From an uncultured Hyphomicrobium sp. (GTDB lineage: Bacteria > Pseudomonadota > Alphaproteobacteria > Rhizobiales > Hyphomicrobiaceae): DNA of 64,000 nucleotides. The notes under the pieces are model-generated. The model was not told where the DNA came from and did no database searches. It worked only from the letters and a program-made list of their open reading frames with translations. The translations under genes and the position numbers were made by a program. This document shows, in pieces, positions 20,515 to 30,050 of this stretch; the stretch's first letter is position 1, and every line of letters begins with the position of its first letter. The stretch spans positions 124,001 to 188,000 of the forward strand of contig CAKTFJ010000002.1 of assembly GCA_934555825.1 (NCBI GenBank), read 5' to 3'.

Positions 20515-21735
20515 ATGGACGACATCATGAGGCCCGCCACCGAGTGGGAACTCAAGAGCATGATGACGGCGCTCATGGAGCGCGCGATCCCCGTCGAGAT
20601 CATGGGCGCGGGTTCGAAGCGCGGCGTGGGCCGGCCGGTGGCGGCGCCGGTCGCGATGACGACGGCGGGGATCCGCGGCATCTCGCTCTACGAGCCCTCC
20701 GAGCTCGTCATGGCTGCGCGTGCGGGGACGCCGCTCACGCAGATCGAGGTTGAACTCGCGTCTCGGGGGCAGATGCTGCCGTTCGAGCCTATCGACCTCG
20801 GGTCGGCGCTTGGTGCGGGGGCAGGGGTGCAAACCATCGGTGCGGTGTTTGCCGCCAATCTCTCCGGTGCGCGCCGCATTTCGAATGGGGCGGCGCGCGA
20901 TCATTTGATCGGTCTGCGCGGCGTCAACGGACGCGGGGAGATTTTCAAATCCGGCGGGCGCGTGATGAAGAACGTGACCGGCTATGACGTGGCGCGCGGG
21001 CTTTCAGGGAGCTGGGGAACGCTGGCGGTCTTCTCGGAGGTGACGTTCAAGGTGCTGCCACTGCCCGACGACGTGGTGACGCTCGTCTATCCTGATCTGA
21101 CGGACGATCTCGCCGTCGAGCTGATGAGCCTGTCGCTGACACAGCCGTATGAGGTGTCGGGTACGGTGCATCTCTCGCAAGCGCTGGCCGGACGGCTTCG
21201 GCATAAAGGGCTCGCCAGCGCGGGGCGGCCGCTGACGGCGATCCGCCTCGAAAATTTCACGCGCTCCATTACGTACCGCAAGCAGAAGCTGCGGGAGGTT
21301 CTCGTCGCATATGGCGCGCCGATGGAGCTCGAACTCGAAAGTTCCCTCGAATTCTGGTCGGAGGTGCGCAAGCTCTCCTTCCTGCCGCCGAACGGCACGC
21401 ATCTGTGGCGCATTTCGACGACGCCGAGCGAGGCCGCGGCGCTCGTGGCTGCTGTGCGTCGGCACATGGCAGTGGAAGCGTTCTACGATTGGTCGGGCGG
21501 GCTCGTGTGGCTCGAGACGCCGGCTTCCGCGGACGCCGGAAGCGCCGACATTCGCCGCGCGGTTGCGAGCCATGGCGGGCACGCGACGCTGATCCGGGCG
21601 GATCAGCCGGTGCGCCAATCCGTGGATGTGTTCCAGCCGCTTGCGCCGGCCGTCGACCGGATTACGCGAGGAATCAAGCAGGCGTTCGATCCTTTAGGCC
21701 TGCTCAATCCTGGACGCATGTACGCGACGATGTAG
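20515..21735 (+). CDS. glcE: Glycolate oxidase subunit GlcE
   Basis: Second FAD-binding subunit of glycolate oxidase, 406 residues. The start at 20515 has GAGGAG 6 bases upstream. Recognised segments are RAIPVEIMGAGSKRGVGRP near the N-terminus and SGGRVMKNVTGYDVARGLSGSWGTLAV in the FAD region (in pieces), with LNPGRMY at the C-terminus. It sits between glcD and glcF, as in other glc operons. The open frame continues far upstream inside glcD, but only the part from 20515 is homologous. Confidence 0.94.
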   Translation: MDDIMRPATEWELKSMMTALMERAIPVEIMGAGSKRGVGRPVAAPVAMTTAGIRGISLYEPSELVMAARAGTPLTQIEVELASRGQMLPFEPIDLGSALGAGAGVQTIGAVFAANLSGARRISNGAARDHLIGLRGVNGRGEIFKSGGRVMKNVTGYDVARGLSGSWGTLAVFSEVTFKVLPLPDDVVTLVYPDLTDDLAVELMSLSLTQPYEVSGTVHLSQALAGRLRHKGLASAGRPLTAIRLENFTRSITYRKQKLREVLVAYGAPMELELESSLEFWSEVRKLSFLPPNGTHLWRISTTPSEAAALVAAVRRHMAVEAFYDWSGGLVWLETPASADAGSADIRRAVASHGGHATLIRADQPVRQSVDVFQPLAPAVDRITRGIKQAFDPLGLLNPGRMYATM

Positions 21736-21778
21736 AAGAAGTGAGCGCCGCAAGGCTGCTTCGATCTAAAGGCCCGAG

Positions 21779-23152
21779 ATGCAGACCAGCTTCAGCCCCG
21801 AGCAGCTCGCCGATCCGCGCACCGCGGAGGCCGACCGCATTCTCAAGCGGTGTGTGCACTGCGGGCTGTGCACGGCGGTCTGCTCGACTTACGTGGTGCT
21901 GGGCGACGAGCGGGACAGTCCGCGCGGGCGCATCTATCTCATCAAGGATATGCTGGAGCGGCAGGGCGAGCGCGAGCCGACGCAGGAGGTGCGCCATCAT
22001 CTCGACCGCTGCCTCACGTGCCTTTCCTGCATGACCACGTGTCCGAGCGGCGTCGACTACATGCATCTTGTCGATGCGGCGCGGGCGCATATCGAGGAGC
22101 GGACGGTCCGCAGCTTCAAGGACCGGGCGCTGCGCTCGGTCTTGGCGTTCGTGCTTCCCTATCCGATGCGCTTTCGCTTAGCGCTAAAGGCTGCCGGGCT
22201 CGGGCGGCCGCTCATTCCGTTGCTCGAAAGGTTCGGGCTCAAGGAAGTGGCGGCGATGCTGGCGCTCGCGCCGAAGGAGGGCGTCTCGCGCGAGGGCCGT
22301 TTCCGTGGGGCAGGAACTGCCGTCACCCACAGCGAACGGCGTGCGCGGGTGATCTTGATGACGGGGTGCGTGCAGCCCGTCCTGCGCCCGGACATCAACG
22401 ACGCGACCATCCGACTGCTCGCGCGGCGCGGGGTCGATGTGATCGTCTCGCACGGTGCGGGCTGCTGTGGTGCGCTCGTGCATCATCTCGGCCGCGAGAC
22501 GGAGGCGCATCAGCATGCGCGCCGCAACGTCGATGCCTGGTCGAAAGAGGTGGAGCGCGGCGAGGTCGACGCCATCATCGTCAACGCTTCGGGGTGCGGA
22601 ACGACGGTGAAGGATTACGGACACATGCTCCGGCACGATCCGGCCTACGCGGCGCGTGCGGCGCGCATCTCGGCGCTGGCGCGAGACGTTTCCGAATTTC
22701 TCTACGAATATGAGCTGGGGGCGCCAGAGCGATGGTCGTCGATCCGCGTCGCGTATCACTCCGCGTGCTCGCTGCAGCACGGCCAACGCGTGCACGACGA
22801 GCCGCGTGCGCTGCTGAAACAAGCCGGCTTCGCCGTGGTCGATGTGCCGGAAGGTCACATTTGCTGTGGTTCGGCCGGCACATATAACATTCTGCAGCCG
22901 GAGATCGCGGGCGAACTCAAGGCGCGCAAGCAGAAGAACATCCGCACGACGCGAGCTGATGTGGTGGCCGCCGGCAACATCGGCTGTATGACGCAGCTTG
23001 CTGGTGGTCTCGACGTGCCTTTCGTGCATACGGTCGAGCTGTTGGATTGGGCTTACGGCGGGCCGGTTCCTGCCGGTCTCGAGCATCTGGCTCCCTTTGT
23101 CAGCGATGTGCCGCGACCTCGCCGGCAGGTTGCCGACTACATCGAGACTTAA
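21779..23152 (+). CDS. glcF: Glycolate oxidase iron-sulfur subunit
   Basis: Fe-S subunit that passes electrons from GlcDE to the quinone pool, 457 residues. Two [4Fe-4S] motifs lie at C25, C28, C31, C35 (CVHCGLCTAVC) and C78, C81, C84, C88 (CLTCLSCMTTCP). Two CCG domains follow (GAGCCGALVHH; GHICCGSAGTYN). It closes the glcDEF operon. A palindromic repeat starts 37 bases after the stop. Confidence 0.95.
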   Translation: MQTSFSPEQLADPRTAEADRILKRCVHCGLCTAVCSTYVVLGDERDSPRGRIYLIKDMLERQGEREPTQEVRHHLDRCLTCLSCMTTCPSGVDYMHLVDAARAHIEERTVRSFKDRALRSVLAFVLPYPMRFRLALKAAGLGRPLIPLLERFGLKEVAAMLALAPKEGVSREGRFRGAGTAVTHSERRARVILMTGCVQPVLRPDINDATIRLLARRGVDVIVSHGAGCCGALVHHLGRETEAHQHARRNVDAWSKEVERGEVDAIIVNASGCGTTVKDYGHMLRHDPAYAARAARISALARDVSEFLYEYELGAPERWSSIRVAYHSACSLQHGQRVHDEPRALLKQAGFAVVDVPEGHICCGSAGTYNILQPEIAGELKARKQKNIRTTRADVVAAGNIGCMTQLAGGLDVPFVHTVELLDWAYGGPVPAGLEHLAPFVSDVPRPRRQVADYIET

Positions 23153-23189
23153 TTATTATTCGCTGTCATGCGTCCGCCATCGGGCGCAT

Positions 23190-23319
23190 TTAGAGCCATT
23201 CCGGTTTGAGTGGAACCGCGGAATGGCTCTAAGTTTTTGCTTTATCGTGCTTCTTATCGGACACTTTGGGTCGCATGGCTCTGCCATGACCGGTTCCCAC
23301 TTTTCCGGAAGCACTCTAG
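23190..23319 (+). repeat. Palindromic repeat element of rhizobial type
   Basis: TTAGAGCCATTCC (23190-23202) and GGAATGGCTCTAA (23220-23232) form a perfect 13-base stem around a CGGTTTGAGTGGAACCGC core. The element continues through GTTTTTGCTTTAT and ACCGGTTCCCACTTTTCCG, ending in GCACTCTAG at 23319. This matches my memory of a dispersed intergenic repeat in Hyphomicrobiales (AGAGC...CCGGTTTGATTGAATCGG...GCTCTA). Its right end touches the start codon of the next gene and provides a GGAAG upstream of it. Other copies in this genome cannot be checked here. Confidence 0.6.
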
Positions 23320-24168
23320 ATGAACCGGTCTATGACTTTAATTTCCAACGAGGGTCCTTTGCTCGGCCGGGTGGACCGGAGAGACGAGCAGGGGCCCTTT
23401 GACATCATCGGTGACGTGCACGGCTGTGCGGGTGAGCTGGAATCGCTGCTCGTGCGGCTTGGCTACGACGTGCGCTGGAGCGGCGTTCCGGGTGCGGTGG
23501 ATGTTCGTGTGACGGCGCCCGCAGGCCGCCGCGCGATCTTTGTGGGCGATCTCATAGACCGCGGCCCGCGTGCGCCCGACGTTCTGCGCATCGTGATGAG
23601 CATGGTCGAGAGCGGAGCGGCCATGGCCGTGCCCGGCAATCACGATGTGAAGTTCATGCGCTGGCTCGATGGAAAGAAAGTTGCACCCACGCATGGGCTC
23701 GACCGCACCATCGCGCAGTTCGAAGCCGAGCCGCGCGCGTTTCGTGCGCGCGTAAAGACGTTCTTCGAGGGCCTGCCTGTCTACCTTTGGCTGGAAGGCG
23801 GGCGGCTTGCGGTTGCGCACGCAGGCATCAAGGACGAGATGCTGGGAAAAATGTCGGGCGAAGTGCGCCGGTTTTGTCTTTACGGCGAGACTTCGGGTGA
23901 GACCGACGAATTCGGCCTGCCGATCCGCTATCACTGGGCGGCGGAGTATCGCGGGCGCACGACTGTGGTTTACGGCCATACGCCGGTGCCAGCGGCCGAC
24001 TGGGTCAACAACACCATCTGCATCGACACCGGCTGCTGCTTCGGCAATGCGCTCTCGGCGCTCAGGTGGCCCGAGCGTGAGATCGTGTCGGTTGCTGCCG
24101 AGCGGGTCTATACGGTGCCGGTGCGGCCGTTCGGGCATCCGCCGCCGCGCCCTGGGGCTGTGATTTAG
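23320..24168 (+). CDS. Calcineurin-like metallophosphoesterase (PrpE/Ap4A hydrolase-like)
   Basis: A 282-residue protein of the symmetrical Ap4A hydrolase, PrpE and PnkP phosphatase group. The metal motifs are GDVHG (31-35), GDLIDRG (76-82) and GNHD (106-109). HAGI follows near residue 167 and YGHTPV near 223. The role could be hydrolysis of dinucleoside polyphosphates or of RNA or protein phosphate. The first ATG abuts the repeat element. A second ATG at 23332 is an alternative start. Confidence 0.85.
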   Translation: MNRSMTLISNEGPLLGRVDRRDEQGPFDIIGDVHGCAGELESLLVRLGYDVRWSGVPGAVDVRVTAPAGRRAIFVGDLIDRGPRAPDVLRIVMSMVESGAAMAVPGNHDVKFMRWLDGKKVAPTHGLDRTIAQFEAEPRAFRARVKTFFEGLPVYLWLEGGRLAVAHAGIKDEMLGKMSGEVRRFCLYGETSGETDEFGLPIRYHWAAEYRGRTTVVYGHTPVPAADWVNNTICIDTGCCFGNALSALRWPEREIVSVAAERVYTVPVRPFGHPPPRPGAVI

Positions 24169-24190
24169 CTGGCGCGACGTTTGCGAAGGA

Positions 24191-25333
24191 TCACCGATTG
24201 GTAGAGGTCAAGGACGTTGTCGTGGCTGGCGCCGCGTCCTTGGGAGGTGCTGCGTTCTTCGAGCGGTCGACGACCTTTTGGTATTCGGTCGGGGGTGTGT
24301 GCCCGCCTGCCTTCAGCACCGTGCTGCATTCGTCGGGAAGATCGGCCAACGTCATCTCGGGCTTCGGCAGGCGCGGAGGCGCAGGCTTCGCCGGCGGCTT
24401 CTTGGCTTCGGTGGGCGGTGCGGGCGGCTTTGGCGCGACGCGCTTGAGCCATGTTTCCAATTCCTTCCCGCAGCCGTCATCCTCGCCCACCGGATGCTGG
24501 GACTGACAGCTCGTCGAGTTCGCGGGGCAGCTCATGCGGATATGGAAATGATAGAAGTGTCCGAAGACGGGGCGCACTTTGCGCAGCCACGAGGGATCGG
24601 CGCCCGGCGACTCGCAGAGCGCTTTTTTGAGCGCGGGATGGACAAGCACGCGCTCGACCTCAGGATAGGATGCCGCGCGCTTGATCAGCTTTTCTTGGCC
24701 TTCACCCCACACCTTGCGATTGACCGAGACGCGGTCGGCGGCAAGCATCGAGACGGCCGACATGTCCTCGCGCTCGCGCTTGGTGAGCGTGCGATCGGGC
24801 ATCGGGGTGAGCCAAACGTCGGCGTCGAGGCCGATCTGATGGCTGGTGTGGCCGGAGATCATAGGCCCGCCGCGGGGTTGCGAGATGTCGCCCACGAGCA
24901 GGCCCGGCCATTCGTTGGCCTCCGTCGTTTCGCGCGCCAAGCGTTCGACCAGCGAGATGAGTTTCGGATGGCCCCAGTTGCGGTTGCGTGAGAGGCGCAT
25001 GACCTGCCAGCCGGGACCGTCCACTGTGAGCGCCTTGGCACCTGCAAGGCAGCCCTTGGCATAAAAGCCGACGGCGCGGGCTGCGATGGGCGCGCCAGTT
25101 TTCACGGTGCCGAAAAGTTGCTTGGCCGTGGGGGCCTTTTTCTTGATTCCGTAGTTGGCTGCGCTGGCCGGAACGGGCGGCTTTTTTGCAGGCAGGGGAA
25201 TGGCGACGCTTGCCGTTTGCACCGTCTCGGCCGAAGCGGGCGCAGTTCCGACGGCAGCGGACGTGGCAAGCACGGCCAGCGGGACGGAAAGCCAGATTGC
25301 GATGCGTCTTGCTGTGCGTTGGGCGAAAACCAT
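24191..25333 (-). CDS. mepA: Penicillin-insensitive murein endopeptidase
   Basis: Periplasmic zinc endopeptidase that cuts D-Ala-meso-DAP cross-links in peptidoglycan. It has 380 residues from the ATG at 25333, with a signal peptide (RIAIWLSVPLAVLATSA, cut near APASA). LAS-type metal motifs are SGHTSHQIGLDADVW and FGHFYHFHIRMSCP. A cysteine-containing, proline- and lysine-rich tail of about 100 residues follows and makes it longer than the E. coli enzyme (274). An ATG ten codons upstream is possible. Confidence 0.93.
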   Translation of the reverse strand: MVFAQRTARRIAIWLSVPLAVLATSAAVGTAPASAETVQTASVAIPLPAKKPPVPASAANYGIKKKAPTAKQLFGTVKTGAPIAARAVGFYAKGCLAGAKALTVDGPGWQVMRLSRNRNWGHPKLISLVERLARETTEANEWPGLLVGDISQPRGGPMISGHTSHQIGLDADVWLTPMPDRTLTKREREDMSAVSMLAADRVSVNRKVWGEGQEKLIKRAASYPEVERVLVHPALKKALCESPGADPSWLRKVRPVFGHFYHFHIRMSCPANSTSCQSQHPVGEDDGCGKELETWLKRVAPKPPAPPTEAKKPPAKPAPPRLPKPEMTLADLPDECSTVLKAGGHTPPTEYQKVVDRSKNAAPPKDAAPATTTSLTSTNR

Positions 25334-25449
25334 AAAACCCCGCGGCAAATCGTTCGGCAGCATCCTACCCGTGGGCTGGGCGAAAATGCGACCCCCTTTG
25401 TGGATCGCGCCGAAATTGTAAGATTTCGCCGTTCACCTGAGAGGATGCG

Positions 25450-26097
25450 ATGTCGTTTCTCATCACTGGGCCCTCCAATGCGAAGACGACGCTTCTGCTT
25501 GCGCCGGGAGCAGGCGCGCCCGCGACGAGTGCGTGGATGGACGCGCTGTGCGCGCTGCTGGCCGAAGCGGGAATTCGCGCGCTGCGGTTCGATTTCGACT
25601 ACATGGCGGCCAGGCAGCGGACGGGGAGCCGGCGCCCGCCGCCCAAGGCAGAGGCGCTGATGGCGGAGTACGAGGCGGCCATCGTGGCGGCGGAGGGGTT
25701 GGGCGTTCGCGGCCAGCTTCTGATCGGTGGGAAATCGCTCGGTGGGCGAGTGGCGAGCCTTGTTGCGCAAACGCTGTTCGATAGCGGGCGTATCGCGGGC
25801 CTCGTGTGTCTCGGCTATCCGTTTCATCCCCCCAAGCAGCCGGAGAAGTTGAGGACTGCGCATCTCTTGGACCTGACATGCCCTGCGCTGATAGTGCAGG
25901 GTGAACGGGATCCGTTCGGCGGGCCGGACGAGGTTGCAGGGTACGGCCTCTCCGATGCCATCCATGTGCATTGGGCGCGAGACGGCGATCACGATCTCTC
26001 GCCGCGCCGCAGCTCTGGCGCGACGCTCGACGGCAATCTCGCAGAGGCTGTCGGAGAGATCGTGCGCTTTGCCGAGAGGCTAATTGGTCAGAGCTGA
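25450..26097 (+). CDS. KANL3/Tex30-like alpha/beta-hydrolase
   Basis: A small cytosolic hydrolase of 215 residues. Markers are LLLAPGAGAPATSAWM at the oxyanion region, FDFDYM, the nucleophile elbow GGKSLGGR, and VQGERDPFG with RDGDHDLSPR for acid and histidine. Members of this family are common next to housekeeping genes and mostly uncharacterised. It overlaps the convergent TerB-like gene by 10 bases. Confidence 0.85.
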   Translation: MSFLITGPSNAKTTLLLAPGAGAPATSAWMDALCALLAEAGIRALRFDFDYMAARQRTGSRRPPPKAEALMAEYEAAIVAAEGLGVRGQLLIGGKSLGGRVASLVAQTLFDSGRIAGLVCLGYPFHPPKQPEKLRTAHLLDLTCPALIVQGERDPFGGPDEVAGYGLSDAIHVHWARDGDHDLSPRRSSGATLDGNLAEAVGEIVRFAERLIGQS

Positions 26098-26501
26098 TGA
26101 TGACGGGCGTGCGCGGCGCGGCGCAATGCGGCGCAGATGAGTTCGTCCAGTTCCAGCGCCGATGCCAGCAGGGCGAGAAACTTCTCCTCGTCGTGGTGCA
26201 CCGCGAGATCGGACGCGGCGACCTCGGCGCAGAGCACATACGCCGTTTCGTAGAGTTCCGGCGTTAGCGTTTTCTTGACGAGATCGAGGACGTTTTCGAC
26301 GCCGTGCGGTTTGCGCAGCAGCTTGCCGCATTCCTGCGCGGCGTCGGCCAGCCAATCGTCGGTGTAGCTTCTGAAAGGGGGAAGCTCGCGGACGATGGAG
26401 CCGATGCGGTTGAGCTCATCGGTGGTGATGGCGCGGTCGGCGGCAGAGACGGTCACCATGGCGTAGATGAGCGCTTCGGGCGGCGAGATGTGTTTTGTCA
26501 T
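26088..26501 (-). CDS. TerB-like helical protein
   Basis: A 137-residue all-helical protein resembling the tellurite-resistance TerB domain: EALIYAMVTVSAADRAITTDELNRIG and CAEVAASDLAVHHDEEKFLALLA (in pieces), two acidic repeats typical of TerB. TerB-like domains bind metal at such acidic helices. There is no ter operon here, so a role in tellurite resistance should not be assumed. It lies 16 bases after the frameshifted hydrolase gene on the same strand. Confidence 0.75.
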   Translation of the reverse strand: MTKHISPPEALIYAMVTVSAADRAITTDELNRIGSIVRELPPFRSYTDDWLADAAQECGKLLRKPHGVENVLDLVKKTLTPELYETAYVLCAEVAASDLAVHHDEEKFLALLASALELDELICAALRRAAHARHHQL

Positions 26502-26517
26502 CGCGGTGGGGGCTTTC

Positions 26518-27514
26518 TCAAGGAAGGCTTTCTAGTGCGTCGAGAAGTGCAGCGTTGAAGCGCTTCGGATCTTCGACCTGCGGCGAGTGACCAAGGTCGG
26601 CGAAGGCGATCAACGTTGCCCCGGGTATGCGCCGCTCGGCTTCGCGCGCGAGGGCGGCGTAGTTGCCGAGCGTCTCGGCGATTTCAGGCTTTGCGCGGTC
26701 GCGGCCGATGGCGGTGGTGTCCCGTTCGCCGATGATGAGGACGGTCGGCACGGCAAGGGCGCGGGAACTCGTGCACGACGGGCTGGGAAAAGACCATGTC
26801 GGAGGCGCGTGCCTGCGAGAGCATCGCGAGGTCGCTGCCGTCTCCCCGATAGGTCGAGGCCAGCATGTCGACCCAGCGGTCGCACTCGGGTCGCCAGTCC
26901 CCGCCGAAGTAGACCTTTTGCTGATAGGCTTTGATGCTCTCGGCGGTCGTCTTGCGTTCGCCTTCCAGCAGTTGGTCGATCGTGCGCGGCGGCACGCCCT
27001 TCGCGCTCCAATCCTCCAGGCCGATCGGGTTGACGAGCACGAGTGCGCCAGTCTCTTCAGGGAAACTGAGGGCGTAGCGCGTGGCCACCATGCCGCCCAT
27101 CGAGTGTCCGACGAGGATAGGTTTCTCGACGCCCAGGCTTTCGAGGAGGGCACTTGTATTCGCGGCGAGTTGGTGGAAGCTCATTTGATAGGTTTGGGGC
27201 TTCGTGGATTTGCAGAAGCCGATCTGATCCGGCACGACGACGCGGTAGCCTGCGCCCGCGAGCGGTCCGATGGCGCCGTCCCACGTGGCTCCGCAGAAAT
27301 TCTTGCCGTGAAACAGGACCGCGGTCTTGCCGTTGGCTGCGGCGGTCGGCGCGACATCCATGTAAGCCATGACGAGCGCTTGGCCTTGAGATGTGAAGGC
27401 GTGCTCTTTAACGGGATGGGGATAGGTGAAATCGGAAAGCATTCCGTCTGCTTGTGCTGGGCTTGTGACGGCAACTAAAGCGGCTGCGAGACAGGCTCTG
27501 GCGTTGGGCGTCAT
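26518..27514 (-). pseudogene. Exported alpha/beta-hydrolase, frameshifted
   Basis: The gene starts at 27514 with a signal peptide ([16 protein letters not shown]). The hydrolase fold runs through LFHGKNFCGATWD, the nucleophile LVGHSMGGMVATRYAL and YFGGDWRPECD to SQPVVHEFPR. There the frame runs into unrelated Arg/His-rich sequence. The true continuation, VPTVLIIGERDTTAIGRDRAKPEI to GHSPQVEDPKRFNAALL (with the acid and histidine), is in another frame. The break is near 26757-26765 in a GC run and fits one extra base. It is either a recent pseudogene or a sequencing error. Confidence 0.8.
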
Positions 27515-27778
27515 GCGATCCTCGCGCTCTTTTTCGATGCTGCGCTCATGCATATGGCGCCGATCGTGCGGCGCACAAGTTTGCGGCCGAGTGCCGCAAT
27601 GCACGTATTAATCATAGGTTTCGCTCATCCGAAGGCGTATCGGGTTTTTCTTCTCTTTCCCCCTCGGGCCCCTATGTTAGGGATGGCTGCGCTGGGCGCG
27701 CCTGATCCGGGACGTTCTCCAGCCCGTATGAGAGGTCGGTCTAAGTCATCACGTCGTACGAGGCATGCGCGCCGAACC

Positions 27779-28384
27779 ATGAGCAACCAAATCATCAAAC
27801 CAGACGCTTCCAAACTCTCCGTTCCGACCCGCGAGGAGGCCGAGGCGGCCGTGCGCACGCTGTTGCGCTGGGCGGGAGACGATCCGACCCGTGACGGTCT
27901 TATCGAGACGCCGAAGCGCGTGGCCAAAGCGTTTCAGGATTATTTTCGCGGGTATAACGACGATCCGGAAGCGATCCTGCAGAAGACCTTCGAGGAGACC
28001 GAAGGCTACGACGAGATGATCGTGCTGCGCGGCATCCGTTTTGAGAGCCATTGCGAGCATCATCTGGCGCCGATCGTGGGGCGTGCGTGGGTCGGCTACA
28101 TCCCGAACGGACGCGTGGTCGGCATCTCGAAGCTTGCGCGGGTAGTGGATGCGTACGCGAAGCGCCTTCAGATCCAGGAGAAGATGACCTCCCAGATTGC
28201 CAACATCATCGACGATGTGCTGAAGCCGCAGGGCGTCGCCGTCGTGATCAAGGCCGAGCATCACTGCATGACGACGCGCGGCGTGCATAAGCCGGGCACC
28301 GATATGGTGACCAGCCGTATGCTCGGCATCTTCCGCGACAATGCGCTGACGCGGCAGGAGTTCCTGTCCGTCATCGACGACTGA
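27779..28384 (+). CDS. folE: GTP cyclohydrolase I
   Basis: First enzyme of tetrahydrofolate (and queuosine-type) synthesis: GTP to dihydroneopterin triphosphate. It has 201 residues from the ATG at 27779. Zinc and catalytic motifs are present: [14 protein letters not shown] (zinc Cys-His and His) and [10 protein letters not shown] (second Cys). [20 protein letters not shown] is the conserved core helix. The gene is monocistronic here and divergent from the frameshifted hydrolase. Confidence 0.97.
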   Translation: MSNQIIKPDASKLSVPTREEAEAAVRTLLRWAGDDPTRDGLIETPKRVAKAFQDYFRGYNDDPEAILQKTFEETEGYDEMIVLRGIRFESHCEHHLAPIVGRAWVGYIPNGRVVGISKLARVVDAYAKRLQIQEKMTSQIANIIDDVLKPQGVAVVIKAEHHCMTTRGVHKPGTDMVTSRMLGIFRDNALTRQEFLSVIDD

Positions 28385-28457
28385 TCTCGAACATCCAGCT
28401 TTCAACTCGATGCGTTTCGTACGTGTGGCCAGTAGCTGCGCGCAGGAGAATGTCAGC

Positions 28458-29273
28458 GTGAGCGCGAGTAAGACAGTACTGATCACAGGCGCCTCGGTCG
28501 GAATTGGACGGGCGACGGCGAAGCTGTTCGCAGAGCGCGGCTGGAACGTCGCGGCCACCATGCGACGGCCTGAGGAAAGCGATCTCGCGTTTGTGTCGGA
28601 TCGTATCCGTCTCTATCCGCTGGACGTGACGGATCAGGCGTCGGTGGATATGGCCGTTGCGCGGGTAATCGCTGATTTCGGCGCGATCGACGTGGTGGTC
28701 AACAACGCCGGCTACGGCCTGATGGGGCCGTTCGAAGCGCAGACGGACGCGCAGATCCGCCGTCAGTTCGAGACCAACCTGTTTGGCATCATGAACGTCA
28801 CGCGCGCCGTGCTACCGCATATGCGCGTGCGAAAGCAGGGACGCATCGTCAACGTCGGCTCGGCAGGGGGGCGCATGACGCTTCCGCTCTACTCGGCCTA
28901 TTGCGCGACGAAGTGGGCGTTGGACGGGTTTTCGGAAGCGCTGTGGCTCGAGCTTCGCCATCAGAACATCAAGGTGAAGATCATTGAGCCTGGCATGGTC
29001 AAGACGGAGTTCTTCGAGCGGCGTGAGCTTGCGACCAAGCCGGATCTGACGGCCTACGACAGCTTCGTAGAAGCGGTGGCGCCCAATCTCCGCGCATGGG
29101 AAGAGACTGGCGCGGAGCCCGAGGTGGTGGCGCGGAGCATTTGGCGGGCGTCGACGAGTTTCTGGCCGCGCCTGCGCTATCAGCCGAATGCCAAGTTTGC
29201 AGTGTGGCCGCGCGGCTGGATTCCGGGGCATCTCTATGTGCGGGTTATCCGGCGTCTCTTCAACGCGTGGTGA
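28458..29273 (+). CDS. Short-chain dehydrogenase/reductase
   Basis: NAD(P)-dependent oxidoreductase of the classical SDR family, 271 residues. Cofactor motif TGASVGIG is at about 9-16; NNAGYG follows near residue 84. The catalytic residues are Ser (VGSAGG) and Y-C-A-T-K. I choose a GTG start at 28458, 9 bases after GGAG. An ATG at 28410 would add 16 residues that do not look like SDR sequence. Substrate is unknown. Confidence 0.9.
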   Translation: MSASKTVLITGASVGIGRATAKLFAERGWNVAATMRRPEESDLAFVSDRIRLYPLDVTDQASVDMAVARVIADFGAIDVVVNNAGYGLMGPFEAQTDAQIRRQFETNLFGIMNVTRAVLPHMRVRKQGRIVNVGSAGGRMTLPLYSAYCATKWALDGFSEALWLELRHQNIKVKIIEPGMVKTEFFERRELATKPDLTAYDSFVEAVAPNLRAWEETGAEPEVVARSIWRASTSFWPRLRYQPNAKFAVWPRGWIPGHLYVRVIRRLFNAW

Positions 29274-29288
29274 TCCGACGCGTTGAAG
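29258..29288. terminator. Hairpin between convergent SDR and truA genes
   Basis: CTTCAACGCG (29258-29267) pairs perfectly with CGCGTTGAAG (29279-29288). It covers the SDR stop and ends next to the truA stop, so it could serve both strands. No long T-run follows. Confidence 0.5.
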
Positions 29289-30050
29289 TTAGCTTTCCGT
29301 TTCAAAGCCGGCCGGATAGTCGACCGCCGTGAGGTAGAGGCCTGACGCGGGGGCGACGGCGCCGCAGGCTGCGCGGTCGTGTGCTTCGAGGGCCTGTCGG
29401 AGATCGGCGGCCGTCCATTTTCCATCGCCCACGAGCTTGAGGCTTCCGACCATCGAGCGGACCTGATTGTGCAGGAACGCGCGGGCGGATGCATGGATGT
29501 GGATTTCCTCGCCTGAGCGGACGACGTCCAGGCGGTCGAGCGTGCGCAAGGGCGATGCGGCCTGACACTGGGTGGCGCGAAAGGTCGTGAAGTCGTGACG
29601 GCCGACGAGAACCTGGGCCGCCTTGTGCATCGCATCCGCATCGAGCGGGCGGGGGACCCACCACACGCGATTGCGGAGCAAGGCGGGAGGGCCGCGGCGG
29701 GCGAGGATGCGATAGAGGTAATGCCGGGCTGTGGCGGAGAAACGCGCGTCGAATGTGTCCGGCACCACCTGGCTCTCGATCACCGACACGGGCTGGGGCT
29801 TCAGATAGAAGTTGAGACCGTCGCGGAGTTTGTCGGCGGGCCACTCCTTTTCGAGATCGAAGTGGATGACCTGGCCGAGAGCGTGAACGCCGGCATCGGT
29901 GCGGCCAGCGCCACGAATGCGCACAGGGGCACCAGTCATCCTGAAAATGGCTGCTTCTAGGACGCCCTGCACGGACACGCCCTCGGACTGGACCTGCCAG
30001 CCGACGAAGGGGGTGCCGTCGTATTCGATAGTTAGGCGATAGCGGGGCAT
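29289..30050 (-). CDS. truA: tRNA pseudouridine synthase A
   Basis: Modifies positions 38-40 of the tRNA anticodon arm. It has 253 residues from the ATG at 30050 ([19 protein letters not shown]). The catalytic aspartate is in [13 protein letters not shown] near residue 53. The C-terminal [13 protein letters not shown] is conserved. It is the last gene of a leftward def-fmt-(small exported)-truA cluster. Confidence 0.96.
   Translation of the reverse strand: MPRYRLTIEYDGTPFVGWQVQSEGVSVQGVLEAAIFRMTGAPVRIRGAGRTDAGVHALGQVIHFDLEKEWPADKLRDGLNFYLKPQPVSVIESQVVPDTFDARFSATARHYLYRILARRGPPALLRNRVWWVPRPLDADAMHKAAQVLVGRHDFTTFRATQCQAASPLRTLDRLDVVRSGEEIHIHASARAFLHNQVRSMVGSLKLVGDGKWTAADLRQALEAHDRAACGAVAPASGLYLTAVDYPAGFETES

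Noticed and set aside
18723..20681. Minus-strand open frame of 652 codons opposite glcD
   Set aside because: Arg/His/Asp-rich shadow of glcD and its upstream region; glcD is fully recognised on the other strand.
26088..26501. Tellurite resistance function for the TerB-like gene
   Set aside because: TerB-like domains are widespread; no other ter gene is near, so the resistance label is not supported.
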